DNA from: Pseudomonas sp. NFIX28
GTDB taxonomy: Bacteria; Pseudomonadota; Gammaproteobacteria; Pseudomonadales; Pseudomonadaceae
Direction: 5' to 3'
Assembly: GCF_900107395.1 (NCBI RefSeq)
Contig: NZ_FNPW01000009.1
Span: 1-64,000, forward strand
DNA: 64,000 nucleotides
Shown here piece by piece: positions 1 through 9,959 of the stretch. Position 1 is the stretch's first letter; each line of letters begins with the position of its first letter. The notes under the pieces were generated by a model. That model saw only the letters and a program-made list of their open reading frames with translations, did not search any database and had not been told where the DNA came from. Made by a program: the position numbers and the translations under genes.

Positions 1-44
1 TGCTGGCACGTTCGGCCCTTGAGCCAACGGTCTGGCCCCAGAAT

Positions 45-163
45 TTCTTGACGACCATAGAGCATTGGAACCACCTGATCCCATCCCGAACTCAGCAGTG
101 AAACGATGCATCGCCGATGGTAGTGTGGGGGTTCCCCATGTGAGAGTAGGTCATCGTCAAGAT
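45..163 (+). rRNA. rrf: 5S ribosomal RNA
   Basis: The stretch carries the Pseudomonas 5S rRNA core, including the segments around CATAGAGCATTGGAACCACC and GAACTCAGCAGTGAAACGAT. The two ends (TCTTGACGACC and GGTCATCGTCAAGA) pair to close the molecule into helix I. The bases before it are the 23S-5S spacer, so the window opens at the tail of an rRNA operon whose 16S and 23S genes lie to the left. The exact ends may be off by one or two bases. Confidence 0.95.
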
Positions 164-171
164 TAAATTCC

Positions 172-209
172 GAAACCCCAATTGCGAAAGCAGTTGGGGT
201 TTTGTTTTT
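172..209 (+). terminator. Rho-independent terminator of the rRNA operon
   Basis: AAAACCCCAA-type stem: AACCCCAATTGC and GCAGTTGGGGTT flank a GAAA tetraloop and are followed by TTTGTTTTTG. It sits 10 bases after the 5S gene and ends the rRNA operon before recC. Confidence 0.9.
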
Positions 210-325
210 GTGCAACAAAAAATGCCTCATTCCTCGCAACACTCATGTTGGTCCCTTCAGCTGCCACCGCTGCGTGACAGTGCTAAGGTTCGGCCCTAGC
301 TTTTGCATTTTCCAAGGAAGCCCTT

Positions 326-3300
326 ATGCCGGACGCCACGTCCCTCAGCGCTGGTTTTATGGTGGTTCACGGTAACCGCCTGGACGAGTTGCGCAGCCTG
401 GTGGTCAGCTGGATGCGGCGTTACCCTTTGGCGCCTCTGGAAAACGAGATCGCCCTGGTCCAGAGCAATGGCATTGCCCAATGGCTGAAGCTGGCACTGG
501 CCGAGGACCCTGAGGAAGACGATATGGGCGGCTGCGGCATCGCCGCCGCCATCGACGTGCAACTCCCCGGCAGTTTCATGTGGCAGCTCTATCGCATGGT
601 GCTGGGCCGCGATGAAATCCCGCCCAAATCCCTGCTGGATAAAGCGCCGCTGACCTGGCGCCTGATGCGGCTTTTGCCCGAGCTGATCGATCAGCCGCAT
701 TTCGAGCCTCTACGCCGCTTCCTCACTCACGACACCGACTTGCGCAAGCGCTATCAATTGGCCGAGCGACTGGCTGACCTGTTCGACCAATATCAGGTCT
801 ATCGCGCCGACTGGCTGGAAGACTGGGCCGCCGGACGTCATCAGTTGCGCAGCGCTCGAGGTGAGCCCAAGGCCCTGACCCCCGCCAACTGCTGGCAGGC
901 CGAGCTGTGGCGAGCGTTATTGCTGGATGTGGGGGAGGAGGGCATGGCGCAAAGTCGCGCCGGTGTTCATCAACGTTTCATCGAACGGATCCTCAACCTG
1001 GAAACGGCACCGCAGGGATTGCCTTCAAGAGTGATCGTTTTCGGGATTTCCTCCCTGCCGGCGCAAGCCCTTGAAGCCTTGGCCGGGTTGGCCCGCTTCA
1101 GCCAGGTATTACTGTGCGTGCATAACCCCTGCCGTCACCATTGGGCGGATATCGTCGCCGACAAGGATCTGCTGCGCCATCAATACAAGCGTCAGGCGCG
1201 CAAGGCTGGAATGCCGGTGGTGCTCGACCCGCAAACCCTGCATCAACATGCCCACCCGCTGCTCGCCGCCTGGGGGAAACAGGGTCGCGACTACATCAAC
1301 CTGCTCGACAGCTACGACGATCCCAACAGCTATCGTTCGGCCTTTCGTGACGGCCGTATCGACCTGTTCAGCGAGAATCAGCCGCAGACCCTACTGAACC
1401 AGTTGCAGGATGACATTCTCGAACTGCGTCCGCTGGAGGAGACCCGCCAACTCTGGCCGGCGGTCGATCTGCAGCAGGACAAGTCGATCCGTTTTCACAT
1501 TGCCCACAGCGCCCAGCGCGAAGTGGAGATCCTCCACGACCAACTGCTCGCACGCTTCAGTGAAGACCCCGAGTTACGTCCGCGAGATGTAATCGTGATG
1601 GTCCCGGACATTGACAGCTACGCGCCGCATATACGCGCAGTCTTCGGCCAGCTGGAGCGTGACGATCGACGTTTCATTCCATTCACCCTGACAGACCAGG
1701 GCCAGCGCGGCCGCGACCCCTTGCTGATTGCCGTGGAGCATCTGCTCAAGTTGCCGGACAGCCGTTTCCCAGTCAGTGAAATCCTCGATCTGCTGGATGT
1801 CCCAGCACTACGCGCACGCTTTGCTGTGGACGAAGCCGATCTGCCGACCTTGCATCGCTGGATCGAAGGCGCCGGCATCCGTTGGGGCATGAACGCCGAA
1901 CAGCGGGCCGATCTGGGGCTACCAGAAGAGCTGGAGCAGAACAGCTGGCGTTTCGGCCTGCGCCGCATGTTGCTGGGTTATGCCGTGGGGCGCTCCGATG
2001 CTTGCGAGGGAATTGAGCCTTACGATGAAATCGGTGGACTGGACGCGGCCTTGATCGGCCCGCTGGTGGCCTTGCTCGATGCCCTGGAGACGGCGTACCA
2101 GGACCTCACCTTGCCGGCTTCGCCGCAACAGTGGGGCGAGCGTCTGCAAGCACTTACACAACAGTTCTTCCTGGCCGGGACCGAGCATGACGACTACCTG
2201 CTGAGCCAGCTCGAAGACTTGCGCGAAACCTGGCTGGAAACCTGCGAGTCGGTCGGCTTGCATGATGAGCTGCCGCTGACCGTGGTGCGCGAGGCCTGGT
2301 TGGCCGGCCTCGACCAGGGGCGCTTGTCCCAGCGTTTCCTGGCCGGTGCGGTGAATTTCTGCACGTTGATGCCGATGCGCGCGATTCCCTTCAAGCTGGT
2401 ATGCCTGTTGGGGATGAACGACGGCGACTATCCGCGAGCACAGCCGCCGCTGGATTTCGACCTGATGGGCAGCGACTACCGTCCCGGCGACCGCTCGCGA
2501 CGCGAGGACGACCGTTATCTGTTGCTGGAGGCGCTGCTTTCGGCGCGGGATCAGCTGTATGTCAGTTGGGTCGGGCGCAGCATTCGCGATAACAGCGAAC
2601 GCCCGGCCTCGGTGCTGATCGGCCAGCTGCGCGATCACCTGGCCAGCGGCTGGAAATTGGCGAATGACCAGGATGACCTGCTTCATGCCATGACCCAGGA
2701 GCATCCGCTGCAGCCTTTCAGCGCCCGCTATTTCCATGAGGGCGATGGGCTGTTCAGCTATGCCCGTGAGTGGCAACTGTTGCATCAGGTTCAGCCAGCC
2801 GCGCAAGCGCTCGAGCTTCTGGCGCCCTATGTCCAGGACGAACCTTTGAGCCTGGGCCAGTTGCAGGACTTCCTGCGCCATCCGGTTCGGCATTTTTTCA
2901 GCCAGCGCCTCAAGGTGTTCTTCGAGGCGGCCGATGCGCCGTTGGCCGATGAGGAGCCTTTTGTGCTCGACGCGCTGCAACGCTACAGCCTGAGCGACAG
3001 CCTGCTGGAGGCGGCGCTGAACAGCGCCGATGATCCGGACCAGGCGCTGCAGGCCCAGGCGCAACGGCTACAGGCCAGCGGTTTGCTGCCCATGGCCGGC
3101 TTTGGCGAGAGCCTGCAAAGAGAGTTGATCGAACCTTTGCCGGATCTGCTGATGCGCTATCGACAACTGCTGGCTCTATGGCCAACCCCCGTCACCAGCG
3201 CCTTGCCGATTAGCCTTGAGCTCAAGGACGTGAAGCTTGAAGGCTGGCTGAGCGGTTTGCACCAACGCAGCGATGGTGGGCTGCTGTCGGTCACCACCAT

Positions 3301-3778
3301 TCCCAACAGCATCGGCTCGACCAAGACTCGCAAGTGGCACCGTCTGATTCGTCCTTGGGTCAACCATCTGGTGGCTTGTGCCAGTGGCTATACCTTGACC
3401 ACCGCGTTGGTAGCTAGCGACGACACCTTATTGCTGCCGCCTCTGGACCGCGATTCAGCGCTGCAAAGCCTGGGCGATTTGCTGCTGGCCTGGCAGGCGG
3501 GCATGCGCCAGCCGTTGCCGATAGCGGTGAAAACCGCGTTTGCCTGGCTGGGCCAGAGCGACCCGGGCAAGGCCGAAGTCGCGGCGCGTAAAGCGTATGA
3601 AGGCGACGGCCAGACCAGCGATGGCGAGCGTCGGGAAAGCCCGGCCCTGGCGCGCCAGTATCCGGACTTCAATGCACTGATCGCCGATGAAACCTTCAGC
3701 GGCTGGGTTGATGCGCTATACCGCCCGTTGTTGCAGGCGCCCTGGCGTTCCGCGGCCAATGGGGAGGTGGACGCATGA
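326..3778 (+). CDS. recC: RecBCD exonuclease V subunit gamma (RecC)
   Basis: This 1150-residue protein is RecC, the subunit of the RecBCD helicase-nuclease that splits the DNA strands and scans for the Chi-type recombination signal during repair of double-strand breaks. It matches the family in length and in its degenerate helicase-like architecture without a working Walker A motif. The ATG at 326 is chosen because AAGGAAG lies 7 bases upstream. The stop codon overlaps the recB start in an ATGA, so the subunits are translationally coupled. The order recC-recB-recD with no ptrA gene between recC and recB is the Pseudomonas arrangement, unlike E. coli. Several long open frames on the opposite strand are codon shadows. 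Confidence 0.96.
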   Translation: MPDATSLSAGFMVVHGNRLDELRSLVVSWMRRYPLAPLENEIALVQSNGIAQWLKLALAEDPEEDDMGGCGIAAAIDVQLPGSFMWQLYRMVLGRDEIPPKSLLDKAPLTWRLMRLLPELIDQPHFEPLRRFLTHDTDLRKRYQLAERLADLFDQYQVYRADWLEDWAAGRHQLRSARGEPKALTPANCWQAELWRALLLDVGEEGMAQSRAGVHQRFIERILNLETAPQGLPSRVIVFGISSLPAQALEALAGLARFSQVLLCVHNPCRHHWADIVADKDLLRHQYKRQARKAGMPVVLDPQTLHQHAHPLLAAWGKQGRDYINLLDSYDDPNSYRSAFRDGRIDLFSENQPQTLLNQLQDDILELRPLEETRQLWPAVDLQQDKSIRFHIAHSAQREVEILHDQLLARFSEDPELRPRDVIVMVPDIDSYAPHIRAVFGQLERDDRRFIPFTLTDQGQRGRDPLLIAVEHLLKLPDSRFPVSEILDLLDVPALRARFAVDEADLPTLHRWIEGAGIRWGMNAEQRADLGLPEELEQNSWRFGLRRMLLGYAVGRSDACEGIEPYDEIGGLDAALIGPLVALLDALETAYQDLTLPASPQQWGERLQALTQQFFLAGTEHDDYLLSQLEDLRETWLETCESVGLHDELPLTVVREAWLAGLDQGRLSQRFLAGAVNFCTLMPMRAIPFKLVCLLGMNDGDYPRAQPPLDFDLMGSDYRPGDRSRREDDRYLLLEALLSARDQLYVSWVGRSIRDNSERPASVLIGQLRDHLASGWKLANDQDDLLHAMTQEHPLQPFSARYFHEGDGLFSYAREWQLLHQVQPAAQALELLAPYVQDEPLSLGQLQDFLRHPVRHFFSQRLKVFFEAADAPLADEEPFVLDALQRYSLSDSLLEAALNSADDPDQALQAQAQRLQASGLLPMAGFGESLQRELIEPLPDLLMRYRQLLALWPTPVTSALPISLELKDVKLEGWLSGLHQRSDGGLLSVTTIPNSIGSTKTRKWHRLIRPWVNHLVACASGYTLTTALVASDDTLLLPPLDRDSALQSLGDLLLAWQAGMRQPLPIAVKTAFAWLGQSDPGKAEVAARKAYEGDGQTSDGERRESPALARQYPDFNALIADETFSGWVDALYRPLLQAPWRSAANGEVDA

Positions 3779-6700
3779 CCCGGCAAGCACCTTTGGCCCT
3801 GGCGTTTCCGCTGCGGGGCAGCCAACTGATCGAGGCCAGCGCCGGTACCGGCAAGACCTTTACCATCTCGGCGCTCTACCTGCGCCTGGTACTGGGGCAT
3901 GGCGGCGAACAGGCTGGGTTCAGTCGCGAATTGCTGCCGCCGCAGATTCTGGTGGTGACCTTCACCGACGCGGCTACCAAGGAATTGCGCGAGCGAATTC
4001 GCACCCGCCTGGCTGAAGCCGCGCGCTTCTTTCGCGATGAAACCGCCGCGCCCGACGCCCTGATTGCCGAGCTGCGCGACCAATTCGCCAACGAACAATG
4101 GCCCGCTTGTGCCAGCCGCCTGGACATCGCCGCGCAATGGATGGACGAGGCCGCGGTCTCGACTATTCACAGCTGGTGCCAGCGCATGTTGCGCGAGCAT
4201 GCATTCGACAGCGGCAGCTTGTTTACCCAGACCCTGGAAACCGATCACAGCGATCTGCTTGGCGAAGTGTTGCGCGACTACTGGCGGCTGTTTTGCTACC
4301 CGATGCAGGGCGATGCGCTGAACTGGGTGCGGACCAACTGGGGTGGCCCCGCGGCCTTGCTACCGAGGGTACGTGCGCTGTTTGGCGGCGAGCGGGAAGT
4401 GGACGAGGAGCAGACGCCCGCGCAACTGATCGAAGCCTGCCTGCTGGAGCGCCGCGCCGCCCTGGTGCAGCTCAAGGCCCCCTGGCTGCAATGGGCCGCC
4501 CAGTTGCGGGAGATCTGCTTGCAAGGCGTCGCCAGCAAGGCGGTCGATGGCCGCAAGATGCAGGCGCGTTATTTCGAGCCCTGGTTCGAAAAGATCACCG
4601 CCTGGGCCGAAGACGAAACCATAGAACAACTGGACATCGGCACCGGCTTCAGTCGCCTGACCCCCGAAGGCATGGCCGAGGCCTGGAAGGGCGAGGCGCC
4701 GGACCATCCCGCGCTGCAGGCCATGGCCGCGCTCAAGGCCGCACTCGATGCCTTGCCAAGCCCCGACGCCGCGGTATTGCAACACGCCGCACGCTGGGTC
4801 GGCGCGCGCTTTGAGGAAGAGAAGCGTAGACGCGCCGAGATGGGCTTTGACGACATGCTGCTGCGCCTCGATGCCGCATTGCAGGCCGAGGGGGGCGAGC
4901 GTCTGGCGACGCTGATTCGCGAACAATTCCCGGTGGCCCTGATCGACGAATTCCAGGACACCGACCCGGTCCAGTACCGGATTTTCGAAAGCATCTACCG
5001 CATCGAGGACAACAACCCCGAGACGGGGCTGTTCCTGATCGGCGACCCCAAGCAGGCGATCTACGCCTTCCGCGGGGCGGACATTTACACCTACCTGCGC
5101 GCGCGCCAAGCCACCAGCGGCCGCTTGCACACCCTGGGCACCAACTTCCGCTCCAGCCATGCCATGGTCAACGCGGTGAACCACGTATTCGAGCGTGCCG
5201 AGCGCCGTGAGCAGGGGCGCGGCGCATTCCTGTTCCGGGAGAGAGACGGAGAGAACCCGGTGCCGTTCCTGTCGGTGGCATCGCAGGGGCGCAAGGAGCA
5301 ACTGCACAGGGAAGGGCAGCAGGTGCCAGCGCTGAATATCTGGCACCTGCCCTCGGAGCAAGCCATTTCCGGTGCGCTGTACCGGCAGCAACTGGCGGCG
5401 GCCTGCGCCAGCGAAATTGTGGCCCTGCTCAACGGCGGGCAACAGGCCAGCGCCGGTTTTGCCCGTGATGGCCAGCCTTTCAAAGGGCTGCTGCCGGCGG
5501 ATATCGCCATTCTGGTGCGTGATGGCAAGGAGGCGCAGGCAGTGCGCGGCGAGCTGGCCGCGCGCGGGGTGCGCAGCGTTTACCTGTCGGACAAGGACTC
5601 GGTGTTCGCCGCCCAGGAGGCACACGACCTGCTGGCCTGGCTCAAGGCCTGTGCCGAGCCGGATATCGAACGCCCACTGCGCGCCGCGCTGGCCTCCATC
5701 ACCCTGAACCTGCCACTGGCCGAGCTGGAACGCCTGAACCAGGACGAACTGGCCTGGGAAAGCCGGGTCATGCAGTTCCGCGGCTATCGCCTGATCTGGC
5801 GCACCCAGGGCGTGCTGCCGATGCTGCGGCGCTTGCTGCATGACTTCCAGCTGCCCCAGGCCTTGATCGCCCGCAGTGATGGCGAGCGTGTCTTGACCAA
5901 CCTGCTGCACCTCTCCGAGCTGTTGCAGCAGGCGGCTGCCGAACTCGACGGTGAGCAAGCGCTGATCCGCCATCTGGCCGAGCACCTGGCCTTGTCCGGG
6001 CAGGCTGGGGAAGAACAGATCCTGCGCCTGGAAAGCGACGAGCAACTGGTCAAGGTGGTGACCATCCACAAGTCCAAGGGCCTGGAATACCCATTGGTGT
6101 TCCTGCCGTTCATCTGTTCGGCCAAGCCAGTGGATGGCAGTCGCCTGCCGCTGCACTACCACGACGAGTCGGGCAAGGCCCAAGTGACGCTGCGACCAAC
6201 GCCGGAACTGATTGCCCAGGCCGACGACGAACGCCTGGCCGAGGACCTGCGCCTGCTCTACGTGGCCCTGACCCGTGCCCAGCATGCCTGCTGGCTGGGT
6301 GTCGCCGATCTCAAGCGCGGCAACCACAACAGTTCGGTGCTGCATCTTTCGGCCCTGGGCTACCTGTTGGGCGGCGGTGCGCCGTTGAGCGAGTCCAGCG
6401 GCCTGGCGCGCTGGCTGCAAGACTTGCAGCAAGGCTGCGAGGCCTTGAGTGTCAGCGAAATGCCGAACGCCTCCGACAACCGCTTCTACCCGCCGCGCAA
6501 CGATGCAACGCTGCTCGCGCCCCTGGCGCCCAAGCGACGCGCCGCGGAAAACTGGTGGATCGCTTCCTATAGCGCCCTGCGCATCAGCGACAACCTGGGC
6601 GCCGGCAATACCGAAGCGCCAGAAAGCCCGCAGGCGCAGAAACTCTTCGACGATGAGCGCCTCGACCCCGATGCCCCGCGTGAAGTCGTGGCCAGCGGCG

Positions 6701-7467
6701 CGGACATTCATCGTTTCCCTCGTGGGCCGAACCCCGGGACCTTCCTTCACGGCCTGCTGGAATGGGCCGGCGACGAGGGTTTTGCCAGCGATCCCGCGGC
6801 CATTGAGGATGCTATCGGTCGGCGCTGTAATCGCCGCGGTTGGGAAGGCTGGATCCGCACCTTGAGCGACTGGTTGCGGCACCTGTTGCACCTGCCTTTG
6901 CCCGTTGGTGCGGGGCAGCCGCCGGTGGTGCTCGCGCAGTTGAGCCAATACCGGGTCGAGATGGAATTCTGGTTCGCTAGCCACAAGGTCGATGTGCTCA
7001 AGCTCGACGAGCTGGTGCGCCAATACACGCACCAGGGCGTGCCTCGGGTGACCGCTGAACCGGTCCTGCTCAATGGCATGTTCAAGGGCTTTATCGACCT
7101 GACCTTCGAGCACGAAGGGCGTTATTACGTGGCCGACTACAAATCCAACTGGCTGGGCGTGGATGACGCCGCCTACACCGAGCAGGCCATGGAACAATCG
7201 ATTCTCGACAACCGATACGACCTGCAATACGTGCTGTACCTGCTGGCCCTGCATCGCCAGTTGCAGGCACGCCTGGCGGATTACGACTACGACCGGCACA
7301 TGGGCGGTGCCCTGTACCTGTTCTTGCGCGGCACGGGCTCGGCCAGCCGCGGAGTGTTTTTTACCCGGCCACCCCGCGAGCTGATCGAGCGCCTGGATCG
7401 TTTGTTCCAGGGCAAGCCCGAGCAGCCCAGGGCCGAGCCGGCGTGGGAACAGGGAGTATTGCTGTGA
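3775..7467 (+). CDS. recB: RecBCD exonuclease V subunit beta (RecB), helicase-nuclease
   Basis: RecB, 1230 residues, is the 3'-5' SF1 helicase and the only nuclease of the RecBCD complex. The Walker A motif ASAGTGKT is at residues 21-28, and the Walker B/motif II ALIDEFQDTD is near residue 390. The C-terminal nuclease domain keeps the RecB-family signature GFIDLTF followed by ADYKSNW, which supply the metal-binding Asp and the catalytic Asp/Lys. The start overlaps the recC stop by four bases. The gene ends in a GTGA overlap with recD. The length is close to other pseudomonad RecB proteins and nothing appears truncated. Confidence 0.97.
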   Translation: MTRQAPLALAFPLRGSQLIEASAGTGKTFTISALYLRLVLGHGGEQAGFSRELLPPQILVVTFTDAATKELRERIRTRLAEAARFFRDETAAPDALIAELRDQFANEQWPACASRLDIAAQWMDEAAVSTIHSWCQRMLREHAFDSGSLFTQTLETDHSDLLGEVLRDYWRLFCYPMQGDALNWVRTNWGGPAALLPRVRALFGGEREVDEEQTPAQLIEACLLERRAALVQLKAPWLQWAAQLREICLQGVASKAVDGRKMQARYFEPWFEKITAWAEDETIEQLDIGTGFSRLTPEGMAEAWKGEAPDHPALQAMAALKAALDALPSPDAAVLQHAARWVGARFEEEKRRRAEMGFDDMLLRLDAALQAEGGERLATLIREQFPVALIDEFQDTDPVQYRIFESIYRIEDNNPETGLFLIGDPKQAIYAFRGADIYTYLRARQATSGRLHTLGTNFRSSHAMVNAVNHVFERAERREQGRGAFLFRERDGENPVPFLSVASQGRKEQLHREGQQVPALNIWHLPSEQAISGALYRQQLAAACASEIVALLNGGQQASAGFARDGQPFKGLLPADIAILVRDGKEAQAVRGELAARGVRSVYLSDKDSVFAAQEAHDLLAWLKACAEPDIERPLRAALASITLNLPLAELERLNQDELAWESRVMQFRGYRLIWRTQGVLPMLRRLLHDFQLPQALIARSDGERVLTNLLHLSELLQQAAAELDGEQALIRHLAEHLALSGQAGEEQILRLESDEQLVKVVTIHKSKGLEYPLVFLPFICSAKPVDGSRLPLHYHDESGKAQVTLRPTPELIAQADDERLAEDLRLLYVALTRAQHACWLGVADLKRGNHNSSVLHLSALGYLLGGGAPLSESSGLARWLQDLQQGCEALSVSEMPNASDNRFYPPRNDATLLAPLAPKRRAAENWWIASYSALRISDNLGAGNTEAPESPQAQKLFDDERLDPDAPREVVASGADIHRFPRGPNPGTFLHGLLEWAGDEGFASDPAAIEDAIGRRCNRRGWEGWIRTLSDWLRHLLHLPLPVGAGQPPVVLAQLSQYRVEMEFWFASHKVDVLKLDELVRQYTHQGVPRVTAEPVLLNGMFKGFIDLTFEHEGRYYVADYKSNWLGVDDAAYTEQAMEQSILDNRYDLQYVLYLLALHRQLQARLADYDYDRHMGGALYLFLRGTGSASRGVFFTRPPRELIERLDRLFQGKPEQPRAEPAWEQGVLL

Positions 7468-9539
7468 TCGAGGATCTGCTGACGCCGCTGGAGCCCAAGC
7501 CCCAACCTGATCTTGCGCCCCTGGCACGGGCTGCCGATTTGCTGCTGTTGCTCGACCGTTGGGTCGAGCGCGGCTGGCTGCGGGCCCTGGACAAGGCTTT
7601 CGTCGCCTTCCTGCATGAACTGGAGCCGCAAGGCGATCCGCTGGTGCTGATGGCCGCGGCGCTGACCAGCCATCAACTGGGCCACGGCCACGTCTGCCTG
7701 GACCTGTTCGAAACCCTCAAGGAACCGGACTTCGCCCTGTCCCTGCCGCCGGAAGGCGATCTGCAAGGCACGGCGGCGGTGTTGCCGTCGCAGGTGCTGG
7801 CGACGCTGGATGGCGCGCATTGGTGCAAGGCCCTGGCGGCCAGTCGCCTGGTGGCGCTGGCGGCGGACCAGAGCGAGCCGGCCCGCCAGCGGCCTTTGGT
7901 GTTGTCGGGCAAACGTCTGTATTTGCGCCGCTACTGGGCTTATGAGCGGCGCATCGACAATGCCCTGCGCCAGCGCCTGGCGGTGCAGGAGGAAACGCCT
8001 GCGGACCTGGCCGAGCGCCTCGGCGGCCTGTTCGGCGCGGCCAAGGCGGCGGGGCCGGTCGATTGGCAGAAGCTGGCTTGCGCGCTTGCCACCCGTGGCG
8101 CGTTCAGCATCATCACCGGCGGGCCGGGCACCGGTAAAACCACCACCGTGGTGCGCTTGCTGGCCTTGCTCCAGGCGCCGGCTGTCGAGGCCGGCAAGCC
8201 TTTGCGCATCCGCCTCGCCGCGCCTACCGGCAAGGCGGCGGCGCGCCTGACCGAATCCATCAGCCTGCAAGTTCGTTCCCTGTCGGTGGACGACAGCGTG
8301 CGCGAAAAAATCCCCAGCGACGTGACCACGGTGCACCGGCTGTTGGGCAACCGTCCGGGGACCCGGCACTTCCGCCATCACGCCGGTAACCGCTTGCCGC
8401 TGGATGTGCTGGTGGTCGACGAAGCTTCGATGATCGACCTGGAAATGATGGCCAATCTGCTCGATGCGCTGCCGGTACACGCGCGGCTGGTGTTGCTTGG
8501 GGACAAGGATCAACTGGCCTCGGTGGAAGCCGGCGCGGTGCTCGGCGATCTGTGCCGCGATGCCGAGGCCGGCTGGTACAGCCCGCAGACGCGCAGTTGG
8601 CTCGAGGCAGTCAGCGGCGAGCGCCTGGCGGACAGCGGTTTGCAGGAAGACAGCGCGGGCACTCATCCGTTGGCCCAGCAGGTGGTGATGCTGCGCCACT
8701 CCCGGCGTTTCGGTGAAGGCAGCGGAATCGGCCAACTGGCGCGCTGGGTCAACCAGCAGCAGGCCGAGGAAGCGCGGCGCCTGCTGGCGGCCCGCAGCCA
8801 CGCCGACCTGTACAACCTGAGCCTCAAGGGCGAGCAGGACCGCGCCCTGGAGCGCTTGCTGCTGGAAGGCCATGGCGACGGGCCGCAGGGGTACCGGCAT
8901 TACCTGAGCCTGTTGCGCGGCCAGCGTCCGCCCGCCGATACCGCGCTGGAAGATCCACGCTGGACCGCCTGGGCCCGCGACGTGCTGCAGGCCTTCGACC
9001 AGTTCCAGCTGCTTTGCGCGGTGCGCAAGGGGCCCTGGGGTGTCGAGGGGTTGAACCAGCGGATCACCGCCGCGTTGTTCAAGGCGCGGCTGATCGAAAG
9101 CGATCAGCAATGGTACGAAGGTCGTCCGGTGCTGATGACCCGCAACGATTACGGCCTAGGCCTGATGAACGGCGATATCGGTATTGCCTTGAAGCTGCCC
9201 GAGCACGAAGGCGCGCAGGACGGGCGCCTGGTGCTGCGGGTGGCCTTCCCGCGCAACGATGGCCAGGGTGGCGTGCGTTTCGTGCTGCCGAGCCGGCTCA
9301 ACGATGTGGAAACCGTGTACGCCATGACCGTGCACAAATCCCAGGGCTCGGAATTCGCCCATACCGCGCTGATCCTGCCCGAGGCGCTGAACCCGGTGCT
9401 GACCAAGGAGCTGATCTACACCGGCATCACCCGGGCCAAGGACTGGTTCAGCCTGATCGAGCCGCGGGCCGGGGTGTTCGAAGAGGCGGTGCGGCGCAAG
9501 GTCAAGCGCTTGAGCGGGTTGATGCTCGACCTGGGTTGA
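7464..9539 (+). CDS. recD: RecBCD exonuclease V subunit alpha (RecD), 5'-3' helicase
   Basis: RecD, 691 residues, is the second motor of RecBCD, moving 5'-3' and controlling nuclease activity before Chi. The Walker A motif TGGPGTGKTTT lies near residue 211 and VVDEASMID is motif II. The C-terminal motif MTVHKSQGSEF and TGITRAK match helicase motifs V-VI. I chose the GTG at 7464, which overlaps the recB stop as GTGA and is preceded by AGGGAG. The frame is open 7 codons further upstream to another GTG, but that one lacks a comparable ribosome site. It is the last gene of the recCBD operon. Confidence 0.95.
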   Translation: MIEDLLTPLEPKPQPDLAPLARAADLLLLLDRWVERGWLRALDKAFVAFLHELEPQGDPLVLMAAALTSHQLGHGHVCLDLFETLKEPDFALSLPPEGDLQGTAAVLPSQVLATLDGAHWCKALAASRLVALAADQSEPARQRPLVLSGKRLYLRRYWAYERRIDNALRQRLAVQEETPADLAERLGGLFGAAKAAGPVDWQKLACALATRGAFSIITGGPGTGKTTTVVRLLALLQAPAVEAGKPLRIRLAAPTGKAAARLTESISLQVRSLSVDDSVREKIPSDVTTVHRLLGNRPGTRHFRHHAGNRLPLDVLVVDEASMIDLEMMANLLDALPVHARLVLLGDKDQLASVEAGAVLGDLCRDAEAGWYSPQTRSWLEAVSGERLADSGLQEDSAGTHPLAQQVVMLRHSRRFGEGSGIGQLARWVNQQQAEEARRLLAARSHADLYNLSLKGEQDRALERLLLEGHGDGPQGYRHYLSLLRGQRPPADTALEDPRWTAWARDVLQAFDQFQLLCAVRKGPWGVEGLNQRITAALFKARLIESDQQWYEGRPVLMTRNDYGLGLMNGDIGIALKLPEHEGAQDGRLVLRVAFPRNDGQGGVRFVLPSRLNDVETVYAMTVHKSQGSEFAHTALILPEALNPVLTKELIYTGITRAKDWFSLIEPRAGVFEEAVRRKVKRLSGLMLDLG

Positions 9540-9959
9540 GCATCAACCCCGGCGCTCTGCCCCGATCAGGGCGCCGCGGCCAACAGCTTGTCGAGAGCCT
9601 GGGCCTTGCCGGCGCTATAACCCCGGAGTGCGTGAAATATTTCCCGCGGCATCGGCTAACCTCAACGATGCCTCGGGCCACTCATGGCACCGCAAAGGCA
9701 CAAGGCCGAGGCGGCGAAGCTGGGCAGTAGCGAAAGACAATCCTTGAGCTGGATCTCTACGGGGTCGGTCTGGACGGCTCACTTTCTGGTGCTGATCCCA
9801 AGCAGGCGTTGCAGGCATGAAGAACAAGAAAGCTCGAATCATTACGGCATTTTTTTCTGATCCAATAGCCTGCCACCCATGCTGGGGAGCCTCGCGGTGG
9901 TTTCACCGGCTGTGCTATCGTTGCGGCATCATTGTATGAAGATCAAAGAGAATCCCTGC
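9540..9959. other. Intergenic region between recD and yfiR
   Basis: No supported gene lies in these 420 bases. I see no strong T-tailed hairpin directly after recD. On the minus strand a short frame (about 9566-9652) reads MPREIFHALR...GYSAGKAQALDKLL then stops. It looks protein-like but is only 28 codons and has no convincing ribosome site, so it may be a gene remnant. The yfiR promoter should lie in the right third, which is AT-richer around 9840-9870. Confidence 0.5.

Noticed and set aside
4360..7527. A 1055-codon open frame antisense to recB
   Set aside because: It is the codon-bias shadow common in GC-rich genes; the protein is low-complexity (Gln, Gly, Leu, Arg) and recB on the other strand has all catalytic motifs.
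7287..9110. A 607-codon frame antisense to recD
   Set aside because: Same shadow effect; no recognisable domain, no ribosome site, and it spans the recB-recD junction.
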